From: Echinostoma caproni
Lineage: Eukaryota > Platyhelminthes > Trematoda > Plagiorchiida > Echinostomatidae
Assembly (NCBI GenBank): GCA_900618425.1
Contig: UZAN01039580.1
Coordinates: forward strand, 76,929 to 140,928
Reading direction: 5' to 3'
Length of the DNA stretch: 64,000 nt
Shown: one piece after another, positions 49,138-59,289 of the stretch
Position numbering within the stretch: the stretch's first letter is position 1
Layout: each line of letters begins with the position of its first letter
The notes under the pieces: generated by a model
Told to the model about the DNA's origin: nothing
The model's database searches: none
The model's input: only the letters and a program-made list of their open reading frames with translations
Position numbers and translations under genes: made by a program

Positions 49138-49324
49138 TTTGCACATTGTCCAATCCCTATGCAGTTCCAGCTTGTACAGCCTTCTGGGCGTTTGTTCGTG
49201 TGGCTCTGTTGCTCACTGCTGGGTGCAATATATTACTGCTTGTGGTTCTCGGTCTGTACCCAAGATTGGTATCTTATTTTGACCACATATGTCACTCATA
49301 AAAACCACAACCCTGTTTGCAATG
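49138..49324 (+). CDS. Candidate exon with hydrophobic segment
   Basis: GTCTCTTCTCACATTAG is a good acceptor and GCAATG/GTGAG a good donor. The frame open across the whole 187 nt reads FAHCPIPMQFQLVQPSGRLF and so on. A second frame, open to a TAA at 49299-49301, gives a much clearer membrane helix (RVALLLTAGCNILLLVVLGL); it could use the donor TTG/GTATCT near 49269. Which frame is used cannot be settled here. A tetraspan-type membrane protein is possible but not supported by a diagnostic motif. Confidence 0.25.
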
Positions 49325-50204
49325 GTGAGATTTTCTTCACTCCAGTTACTCGATCGTAAACAAGACATGAGGTCCTATAGCTTGTTCTTCCTCCACAGCG
49401 GATTTCCAGTCCCTGCCAGAGCACTTACATCATTTTCCTTGTTTTGCAGTCACTAAGTTCTTCTTTGACTAAGGTTGCTTTACGTTTTTCTATCTCGCTC
49501 ATGATTTGAGCCGTTCAAGAGCTTAAACTGCACGTCACCCGTACCCACTGTCTGTTATCATTTTCCAAAGAAATGGATTTTCCTCATCTGAATTGGGAAA
49601 TAAAACATCCGTTTCTCACCTTTATAAAAACTTCAATTTCTAAAGTGCATACAAGTTATCAGATTTGTTGTGAATTTTGCCTGATTTAAACTTCAAATAT
49701 ACAAAATGTTTTTTATTCTACCATGGGGTCTAACCGTCACGTTGTAGGCTTCTATCGCAGAGTAACAAAAATAACACACTGCTTGCTGAAACTTTCTAAA
49801 TTTTTGCTCCGCTATTGCGCAGCTAGATTTGGATTGATAATAATGCAAATTCATGGAATAATTTGCCTATGGCCCTCGGGAATATTCAGTGAGAAATCTT
49901 TAGATGCTGCTAACTGATGTGCGATTTTATATCAAAAGCCGCAGCTTTTTCTGGATCAAATCTATAAAGTAAACGGATATTTATCGTTAAACTTCAGCAA
50001 AATATGATGTTTGACGGCACACGGATAATGATGGCTGAAACTTCATTTATTGTATACAGTTCTGTATGCAAATTTGGAAAAGGATTTATAAAAAGCATGT
50101 TCGAGTAGGAGAGCATCTCTGCACATCAGTTTACTCAAACCTGAATTTGAAATTTGGAAAAGAATGCAAATTTCTATTTAGTATCGATATGCAACGGTGT
50201 AACG

Positions 50205-50230
50205 TTATTATTATTATTATTATTATTATT
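50205..50230. repeat. (ATT)n microsatellite
   Basis: About eight and a half ATT units, giving a poly-Ile artefact in the plus-strand translation. Confidence 0.9.
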
Positions 50231-50543
50231 CTGCAAAATATTCATACTCAGTGTACAGGACAAATTTTCCCATTTTATTGCGGATCATTCAGAACTTGTA
50301 TATAACAGTCAAAGGAAATCGCAATTTTGAATGATATGTGCTCGTTCCGCCCAGGAATTTACTTTATAAAATTAGGCAATTCACTTTGTCGGTTCCCATT
50401 GCGTTATTTAACCAAAGTACACCAAATAAAAATATCTAATTCAGGTCAAGATAGACAGTGCTTTTACAATAATACCTCTGGCAAGGAACACAATCCACAA
50501 GCACCATTACATGTGGATGTGAATCTGAAATACTGTGACACGT

Positions 50544-51006
50544 ATGTTGAGCGAGCTTGACGCACTAGCCTCAAAAAAAAATTGCGCGATGGAATTGTAC
50601 AAAGAGAGAGCGAGAAGAACGAAATCACGTGAAGCACAGATGCGTATGTCCGCGCGCGCAATACAAACGATCATTATGGATTTTCTATTTGGGGGATTCC
50701 GCATGCAGAAAGGTCGCAACGCCGATGCACCACCGCCCACCAGTGTTTATACCTTTGCGCTGAATGATGATCAGCTTTTGACATCCATGGACATAGCTAT
50801 CAGGTTCGTACTGGACGTGGGTTTGGTAACTGCGATGAGATCAACGTCCCATATGGACATGGGGCTTCGAAACTTGTACAACGGTTTGTATAAGATACGG
50901 ACAACTGTTGACGATAATTTTGGGTTCCTGCATTTCCTCGACGCCATGAATCAGATTTATGGACCTTTTGTTGACAACGGGTATTTCGCACAGGATAAAC
51001 TATTGG
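50544..51006 (+). CDS. Likely first coding exon, unknown Met-rich protein
   Basis: This is the second most convincing coding stretch in the window. The first ATG is at 50544 with an in-frame TGA at 50526. A second ATG at 50589 has better start context (GCGATGG). About 155 codons of markedly higher GC than the flanks encode a basic helical start (MELYKERARRTKSREAQMRM), a Pro patch (NADAPPPTSVYTF) and helix-rich sequence with many Met (LTSMDIAIRFVLDVGLVTAM; LHFLDAMNQIYGPFVDNGYF). The ORF would stop at TGA 51009-51011. A GT at 51007 (TTGG/GTTGAT) lets it splice in phase 1 to 51309. The GTG three codons upstream is not a plausible animal start. No homologue recognised. Confidence 0.55.
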
Positions 51007-51308
51007 GTTGATAATTAGATAAATTGGTAAACATGTTCCCAATATGATATATCAGTAGCGTCGCAAGTGCGTGTAAAAGAAGCAGTACCGTTCATAATAG
51101 ATTTTTGTTGACTACTATTCCGGGCCAGTTGGATTTGTAATTTAGCTGTAAAGTAAAATACAAGAAATGCCAATTATTCATTGTGACTGAACTATAGCCC
51201 TCGAACATGTACATGAAACGAGATTGGAACTTCGATCAAGGCAGTTATTATACTAGGGTGGGATGTAAAGCATACTAAATATTAATCGTTACCCAATTCT
51301 AATTTCAG

Positions 51309-51475
51309 TTGATCGTCAAAGGTGGCTGCAATTAGTTAGAGGACATTCCGAGGGGCTATGCATAAGCAGCAAACCCAAATTGGGTGCAGAATTAGAAATT
51401 TTCAGTGTGATCTTAGGACAATGGTGCACTCCATTAAATGTGGCTAGAGCTACTGTTAAGCAGATAAAAATCTAG
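51309..51475 (+). CDS. Candidate second exon of the 50.5 kb gene
   Basis: TTACCCAATTCTAATTTCAG is a good acceptor. The phase-1 frame, the one required by a donor at 51007, is open for 55 codons to TAG: DRQRWLQLVRGHSEGLCISS, KPKLGAELEIFSVILGQWCT, PLNVARATVKQIKI. The other two frames close quickly. It could be terminal, or it could end earlier at a GT such as TTGG/GTGCAG or ACT/GTTAAG and join later exons. The intervening 300 nt are AT-rich and stop-laden, as expected of an intron. Confidence 0.42.
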
Positions 51476-52927
51476 TTGTCAATCACCACTTGTTTGACAA
51501 TTCTTTTTGAAGTTTACGGTTATTTGTATTGTTTTAGAAGTTGTGGTGATCTAATAGTCCCAGGAACATGATGGCAAGCTTACCAGACCCCTAAAACTTT
51601 ATGATTTTTACAACCCATGTATAACGTTGGGTTTTTTCTAATTTTCACTTCAATCATGACTTAGAATTTATCAGATATTCGAGTCTGTCTGATGAGCGCG
51701 GAGGAAATTCCACGCACAACACGACCATTGTAAGGAATTTAGTCTGAACTTGTTTTACGTCAGGTACAAAAAAAAAACAGCAGGCTCTCGCATTTCACCC
51801 AATTTATATTGATAAAAATGCTAAAACCAGCATACTTTGGTGGGTATTACTTAACACTGAAGACCACACTGATGGTGGTGAAACTTTAAAAATGAGTTAT
51901 TTCTCCTTTTATTGGTAATTTATTTGGCAGCCCCTATTGCTGGTTTGCATTACATCTTTCCGGGTAAACGGATCAGTGAAAATACAGCAGAACAGGAAAC
52001 AAAAATAAATTTATTTTGCAAACCAATACAAACCTATCTATCACTGAAGAGGTGAGATTGGAGCTGAATATTATGAAAACGTATACTGTTGCTTAAGAGG
52101 ATTTATTCTATAAACGATGCCCATTGCCATTAAAACCCGCCCAGGATGGAGTTCGTCGTTCTGAATTACTCACTTAGATAATTTAAAATCACCCGCTGTC
52201 TTTGTGAATAAACATTGATTTGTTGATTAAAGGCGTTTTTCTTTCAGTTCTATTATTGTTCTCCAAATAAACATCTATCGAAACTCACACCATTTGTTTA
52301 AGTGATAAATTTATATCAATTATCGGTAACTAAGGAAAATGAGTTATTTTCATTGAGGCCACCTGTTTATTGTATATTATCCGAATTGGGAATCAACAAC
52401 TCTATACACATTCAAACAATATGGTAAATGTTTTTATTCAGTTACAGTAATTATGTGAAAGAGGCGTTTAATCTACATTATTATATTTGTTTCATGCATA
52501 AATAAACTAGAACATGATCCTGATAAAGATATAAATATACACCACTGAATTGCTCAAGCAAGTGTTGTGCACTGTGACAAGGTGGGTTTTTTATGCCCCC
52601 GATGCACTTGACATGATGTAGGTGATTTTCATCATCATTTACAGTGATCTAGCATGCGTACTATCAAAATGCAACTACTTTTCAGTTGTAAAAAGTGTGT
52701 TACGCTTCTTGATGTAAATAACCAACCCTATTAACCACGGAATCGTTAGAAAATGTACAACGAGGTAGTGAGAAATCGTATTTCACTTGGAAATTATTGA
52801 ACATAGTCGAAAGAAAGGCAAAACATAATTTGAACAAAGCTCCATATATCTATCCACAAAACGATATCGATCACGTCAAACGAGGTAGTTTTCGTCTAAC
52901 GCTTGTAACTTTTCAACGTGATTTCAG

Positions 52928-53058
52928 AGGCTAATGAGTTACAGCGATATATGATTGAGAATCAGTCCGGCGAAGATTTTTATAGACTTTTCGTGTGTTT
53001 TTGTGTCTTCCACACCCTGAAATGTTTATTGGACACCAGAAGTAATATTAAAAATTGA
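52928..53058 (+). CDS. Candidate exon, possibly same gene
   Basis: CAACGTGATTTCAG precedes a phase-1 open frame of 42 codons (ANELQRYMIENQSGEDFYRL, then FVCFCVFHTLKCLL) ending at TGA. It joins in phase to exon 51309 if that exon ends at the GTGCAG donor. The second half is less protein-like and follows a possible donor (CTTTTC/GTGTG). Confidence 0.22.
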
Positions 53059-53895
53059 ATAATTTAAATCGCTCAACACTTTTACCGTCGATCGTGTAGT
53101 AGGGGAAGGAGTTTCTGGGTCCAAAACCGAAGGTTCACAGTGGCGATGCATTTTAAGCATTACTTGATAGCTGTCCATTGGAATATGTTGATCGTCACGT
53201 GAACATTTATACTGGAAAGCAAAAAAGGCTCTGTGTTAAAAATTCATTAAAATTACCAAGGTCCCTGAACTTTGCGTTCTGCGATAAAAATATCGCAGAT
53301 CTCCTGTCAAAAATTAAATAAGCTTGCAATTAGACCACATAAAATCGCACGTATGCGTCAAAAACAAGGCAGTTTACTCTGAAACAATTTCCCGTTATCC
53401 TACCATGTTGGGAATTAAATGAATTGTTTTATAAATAACCAGCAAATACATTTTAATTTTTAAATCATTGAATATTTGGGTTTGGATATACGCCGTTGAG
53501 GTGTTCTGCAACATTGTGCAATTCCAACAGGGACATCTGAATTGACATCCATTGAACTTTTACAATCTCGAACCAAATTCTTTTTAACACAGTAATTAGG
53601 AAAATCAACTCCTATAGAAATGCATTGCTTTGAACTACATTTTCCAGCAAAGATGTCGGTTAGGACTCAAATTACTGAATTTGTGGTGAAAGAATACACT
53701 TTTTGGGCCTGGTTAGGTCTCTTTTCTACTTGCTAACGTTACTATCTTAGTAAATTGTGTGCAATAGATCAAAGATTTACAGAAAACAATAAAAAAATGT
53801 TATAAAATAGCATCTATTTTCTCTAAAATGTTCCATTATTTTTCCTTCCTGGATCTGCTTCAAACATGTGAATGAAACAAGCTGTTTTTCTTTAG

Positions 53896-54089
53896 AATTA
53901 ATAGCACAGTATGAAAGAAACGCGGTACAAATCTTTTCAAGGAAAAATCGTAGCTCTTATTTAATCAAAACAATCAACAGTGATTGTAGAACTGGGTCCT
54001 CGACCATTTATGGGCAAAATGATACCAGCTGTCAGTGTTTCTTTTCAGTTTACAATCCACACACCTATTCTCAAACATGTGGTTGCTGA
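53896..54089 (+). CDS. Candidate exon
   Basis: AGCTGTTTTTCTTTAG precedes an open phase-1 frame (LIAQYERNAVQIFSRKNRSS, YLIKTINSDCRTGSSTIYGQ, NDTSCQCFFSV) running to TGA at 54089. Possible internal donors occur near 54030. Strand agrees with the 50.5 kb gene; membership is a guess. Confidence 0.22.
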
Positions 54090-54102
54090 TTTTCACCTAC
54101 AG

Positions 54103-54292
54103 TATTGACTGCCCAGACATCAAGGTTAACGCCACTGGCCAAGTACCATGTCGTGAAAATGCCTTCACTATTGCCCATAAGGCACTAATTTTGTTTATTA
54201 TGGTTTACTGGAACACTGTTGATTACATTTCACATAAAGGAACACGACAGCTTGAGTCAAACAGATTTGTAAATCGCATGCCACTAAATTGA
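54103..54292 (+). CDS. Candidate exon
   Basis: GATTTTCACCTACAG precedes SIDCPDIKVNATGQVPCREN then AFTIAHKALILF, open to TGA at 54290-54292. The first 30 codons look coding, with two Cys and one N-glycosylation sequon. The rest is less convincing and may be read-through past a donor. It may belong with 53896-54089. Confidence 0.2.
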
Positions 54293-54299
54293 TCTCTAG

Positions 54300-57120
54300 T
54301 GCCCCAGGAGGCGAATAGAATATCATAAATGTAAATTATTGCATTCAGATACTTCACACTGCAATAGAAAACCGATGTTGTGAAACTATAACATATCGAC
54401 TAGTAACTGTGAGCATTGTATATTGATCAGATTAAAATCGAAAATATCCCTCTTAATAGCAGACATGTTGCCCTGTTTCACTCTACAAATTTATCAAATC
54501 TATGTTGCAAAAACTTGTGAAGAGTTCATCTAAATCGGTTTTCAGCCAGGAGAGATATTGGCTCAATGAAGGGTGGAAAATATATGGGTTCGAGTACTTT
54601 AGCGTGTGTTCATCATGTGTTTTAAAGAGTATATACAATGCCGGAGTTATGAATTGGCAAAACATCCATTTGTTGACACTATTCTATTACACTAGGTTGT
54701 ATTGAATTTTTGCCAAACAGAAATCACACTGATGGTATATAATGATAAACTGTTTCAACCGAACCCTATCCGTATATCTTCACTCACATTCTAAACCAGA
54801 CGAAATAAATTCAACTGAAACATCCAGTTTTGTACGATCTCACGTCGAACAGAGAGAATGCGTGCAGACAAATCGTCCCAACATGTATCGGGCAGGTTCG
54901 GTTGACAGTTCACTAGTCAACTGAACAATTCACATCAGTCCGGTGAGGACCATTCATCTTCAAGCGATCACAATAGAAATATAATATACATCGGACAGAA
55001 TGGACTGGGACCAGAAGACTGTTTAAATCAATCATGTGTGACTGCCATTTCACAAGAGAATATCGAGTGAATAGAGATACAATGTCTGTCCCTTTTGCAT
55101 CACCTCCCTCTCTCCCAAGTTATCAATAAAAATCCAACTGTCAAAAAATGTTCGAAAGAAATAGACTCTAAATGAAAGGCAGAAATTGTTTTCACATACT
55201 GCAAAATAATCTAGCCTCTGATTTTTATGTTAAATTTTATCTTTGGTTTTCGCTTTCACTCAGTTGACAGTTTTACTCAAACTTATTCTCAATATCTTAT
55301 AATATGAGGAATAGCACCAAAGGTATCCGTTTATTTACATCGGAGACTTAAAGGCCTTTATCCAGCAGCACAAATCATTCACTTTTTCATTGAGCTTGTT
55401 AATAATGTCGGTTTTTTGAATCACGGGCCCCTGTCGCATGAATGCATTATTCAGTTGGATGTCCCCTTGCCAATTAGACAAACTCGAGAAAGAAAACATT
55501 TTGCGGTATCAAGTTTTGTCCTTTTGTTCATTCGGTTGATTCTACGGTTTTCCAAAAGCCATTCAGCTCCCTTTTCCCTGCATATGGAAAATCAGTTTCC
55601 TGTACTGTAATTGTAATATTTACAGGTATGTGGGTCATTATTTCATTCGAAATATCATCTCACTTCGGTTCTTCACCCGAATTTTTGGTAAATCTATGCA
55701 ATTGGGCTTCAGTGAGCTGTACTAAGCTGAATGATTTTAAGTGTGTTGTTCCCTTATTACGGTTTTCTGTACCACTATTTTTCTTGTCTTTCATCACCCT
55801 ACTTATGGTTAACCTAATTCAGTAACCATACAAGTGAAGTACCGAAAATTTATTTTACATCGTAATCTTTCATGGTATGGTGAAAACGTGGTGCTAAATG
55901 CTTGTCAATTGCATTTCTTAAAAATAAAAATAATTCGCTTTAGTCACTTTTCATCTATCATTGGTTGTTCTTGCTGCCTATCATTTAGAAAACATCAATT
56001 TTACTCTATCTTCTATGTATCGGAAATACAAATCAATATGTAATGTATATGTATATTCTGTACTGATCCTCCCGAATTCACTTTTCACAAGCATTTCAGT
56101 GCATGTGGAAAGGTTATTCAACATCTGTTATCTTATCTCAACTGCTGTTTTACACAAAAGCCTTACAATCTGTCCCTCACTCCTGTACCAGAGACTCATT
56201 TTCAATTTCTCCAACCCGAGAATTTGTTTTCACGGCATTATTATTTCAGACTCGATAACTATTTTCGGCGCTCATGCACTCACTGTTACCAACTTTTCAA
56301 ACCGCCTGGTACACAGACGTTGGCATATGTTTTAATCCATTTTTCTGATTTCACCAAGACTTGCGAATCACTAATCAAGTTGCGACCATTTTTTCCAATT
56401 CGTTCGATATGATTGGTATAGACGCATGCTGTTGCATAGGTGTTCAAACGAAATATATAACGGTTCAAAAATAGTCTCGTTCCATGTGAACTAGGAAAAG
56501 AAGTGTGCTTCACTGCGCTCAATCAGTATGCGAATTCTTAACGATCATCAAAATAAATTTTGAAGAATGTAATAAGATTATTTGATTAATTTTGTCTTGT
56601 AGAGAGACAACAAAAAGTAAAAAAACAAAGTAACAAACAAAAAGTAAACAAAAACAAAAAACACTGTACTGCTAGTTCCCACTAGTTTGATCTCATCAGC
56701 TGTGCAAATCCATCGATCCGACTAGGATGTCGAAATTCACAGGTGGAACGAAATTTATGGAATTCAAGATGTGAATTTATTTAATTGTTGTCTGGAGTGA
56801 AAAATAAATGTGCCTCATAATTCCCCTTCAATTTGAACAAAAACACTTAGTCCCGATAATCAATTCAAAATAATCGCATAATCTAACAATCTATCAGTTA
56901 ACAACGCATTTTATAACGAGAGAGTTGTAGCAAAAATTAGCGAATCTCTAAAATCAACACATTTAACAGAATGATGTCAGTTGCAACATGACGTATTTCC
57001 TGTTTCTCAAACTTTCGACTTACGTGCGCATACAGAGGGAACAACGGAAAACCGTTAAACAAGATCATACACAATAAAGTACGGGTCCGTGTTCCATTCT
57101 CTGGTTGGTCATGGACGCAA
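54300..57120. other. No supported gene
   Basis: Numerous ORFs of 60-124 codons are Phe/Ser/Tyr-rich translations of T-rich DNA, with no splice context I trust. An A-rich tract at 56601-56662 resembles a retroelement tail but has no recognisable body. Confidence 0.45.
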
Positions 57121-57123
57121 GGG

Positions 57124-57360
57124 TTACAAGTTCGCTCCAAAAGGCGATTCAATTGGAGTAACCATCAGCAGTTTTCCCATTGTAAACCGGTAGTGCCAGC
57201 TGCTAACCAAAATTTTCTCACTGTTGCCAAAGACAGACGGAGACATGGGAGCAGATAAATCCAAAAACCACGTGAAATTTCTCTCCACTTCCGGTTCACA
57301 ACACGGTATTCTGTTGGGTATCGAGTGTAGGCCTCTCGTGAAATAACCCACAAGATAATT
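57124..57360 (-). CDS. Candidate terminal exon, unknown protein
   Basis: On the minus strand GACTCGCATAACAG is followed by 78 open codons to TAA: NYLVGYFTRGLHSIPNRIPC, CEPEVERNFTWFLDLSAPMS, PSVFGNSEKILVSSWHYRFT, MGKLLMVTPIESPFG and so on. Composition and codon mix look coding, and GC is above the local level. A GTAACC right at the stop could instead be a donor, in which case the exon would be internal. Minus-strand AATAAA is readable near 56776. Family unknown. Confidence 0.38.
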   Translation of the reverse strand, partial: NYLVGYFTRGLHSIPNRIPCCEPEVERNFTWFLDLSAPMSPSVFGNSEKILVSSWHYRFTMGKLLMVTPIESPFGANL

Positions 57361-58971
57361 CTGTTATGCGAGTCGCAAAATTAGCCAGAAATCTAGGTAA
57401 ATCGCTTAGCAAGGAAAGTAATGCAATTTTCCTATTTAACGATTAAGACGAGAGAAAAAGAATTGATTGGAGCAAACATTATAAAATGGGAACTTTTCAA
57501 ATGTTTCCAAAACAACCATTGTTTAACTAACCGGGCGTGTACACAGTTTGAACAACATTCCGATCAAATACTTTTTATTAAAAAAAGAAACGGAGACTGA
57601 AGTCTCTCATGCGCATAAGTAACACGTACCAACATGGGACTATGCGAGGAAATTTCATTTAGGAAGTGGTCGGATAACTTATACAATTTATTGACGTTGG
57701 TCTTTGAATAAGCCTCTGGGCAATTCGATGATTTAATTCACAGAGTCGAATACCTTCTCTGAGCATACTTCATTCAATGAACCGTAAAGTGAAAAAACCG
57801 CTGCAGGGCTTCAAGGTTTCTGACTCCATAAATGCTGAAACCTCACAATAGTTGACGTTAATTGATATTGATTAAGGGAATAAAAGCTCAAAAGAATAGT
57901 TTTTGTTGTATATGTTAAATTAGAGCCAATTATATAGAGCGAAACGATTTGAGAGATGGAAGTATCGTGCAACATCCACATTTGCTATTTACACCACTAA
58001 AAGCAGACCTGTATGATTGTTCCATTCCTGTAAAGATATGTTATTAGTGCTCATTTACTAGTAATATGATCAGTTTTAGTTGATATGTTTACGCATATCT
58101 ATCTTGTCTTCGTTTACTCGTTTTCCATCCTGATTTTGAGATGAATTTGCGTTTGGTTGCAAGACAGATGCATTAGAGGCAACTAAGTGTTTTAAATACC
58201 CTCACCATAGTCAACCTTACCTCTGTTTCTGAGTACAACGTTAGCGTTGACAATATTCCGCATACAGAAATGTATTTTATGAGATGACACAATTCACTTG
58301 AAACCGTAATGACATCTCCCACACCGAGGTAAATAAGCTAATATTGAAGTTGTATTTCCATTTATTATTGCTATATATTGTCAGAACTATTAGCCTTGTC
58401 ACATAGGAGTTTGATGAATATGTATGTACGCAATTATACAAGTATTTTTGTTGTCATTTGGTGTGGAAGGAAAATAAATTTTCTGGATGACCCATTAGGT
58501 GAACAACAATTCAGCTCTGAGAAAAGGGCAATGCTTCATTCTCAATTTAGTGATCCGACCGAAGTATCGTAGTTCAGTTTACAACAATCGACACTGTACA
58601 ACTCATTATAGTTAAAAATAAACCATTTCACAATATTATTGTTTATTTTATAATTCAAAATTCTTAGTCATACACCAAAAGTAAAAGATGAAACCATCTG
58701 ATATGTGGATAAGACGAGAACATCCGGTAGATGCATCACGTTTAAAATGGAAAAAGAACATATAAATTGAGAGAAACTGATGCACTGATCTGCGGAATTT
58801 TGCACAGCGTATTGCCTATAACACAAGCGCAAAACCTGATGGGGTTTAATATAGAGTAAATCGGTTATACTATTCGGGAAACCCAGTCCCAGGCTATAGT
58901 AAACTGTCAGAAACAAGCTTGATGTCCCAGACTGAATGAAAATCCAATGGACATGAAACTTGTTGTTTAAT

Positions 58972-59285
58972 GTCGCAGTGAAATGTTTCCGATCGAGCCA
59001 TCGCTCCGAAGCCAGTATTGAGATGAGCGAGCTGCGTCATCTGCACCAGTCTGGCAAAGTCGGTTGGCTTTGCAGTATTGTGGATCAGGAAGATGCAAAC
59101 CGCTGTGATCAGCTGCGCGATGCCCAATTGAATTATATACTAGCGTTCTGCCAGCGGGCGGTATGGTTCGATCCTCACTACGGTTGGTGAATGAGTACAA
59201 TCGATGAGACCCAATCAGATGGAAACAGCTGTCTAGCCCATCCCGGCCTTTCAGCTCACACTTCACTTACTCTGTCTGTACTCAG
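58972..59285 (+). mobile_element. tRNA-derived SINE-like element, copy 3
   Basis: GATCAGCTGC at 59107-59116 lies 14 nt upstream of a decayed A box (TGCCCAATTGA, 59121-59131), as in copy 2. A near-perfect B box (GGTTCGATCCT, 59165-59175) follows 44 nt after the A box. GAAACAGCTGTCTAG downstream matches the GAAACAGCTGTCCAG of copy 1. This copy shows the longest 5' body (from about 58972), which partly aligns with copy 2 upstream of the A box. The CTCTTTG tail seen in copies 1 and 2 is not recognisable. ORFs on both strands here are repeat artefacts. Confidence 0.58.
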
Positions 59286-59289
59286 CGAA

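Noticed and set aside
51686..51712. CTGATGAG…GAAA, resembling a hammerhead ribozyme core (known from flatworm SINEs)
   Set aside because: The eight bases between CTGATGA and GAAA cannot form stem II, and no flanking stems I/III are evident. Other CTGATGA sites at 29208 and 61513 lack a GAAA partner.
56601..56662. A-rich tract as a possible retrogene poly(A) tail
   Set aside because: No coding or retroelement body precedes it on either strand.
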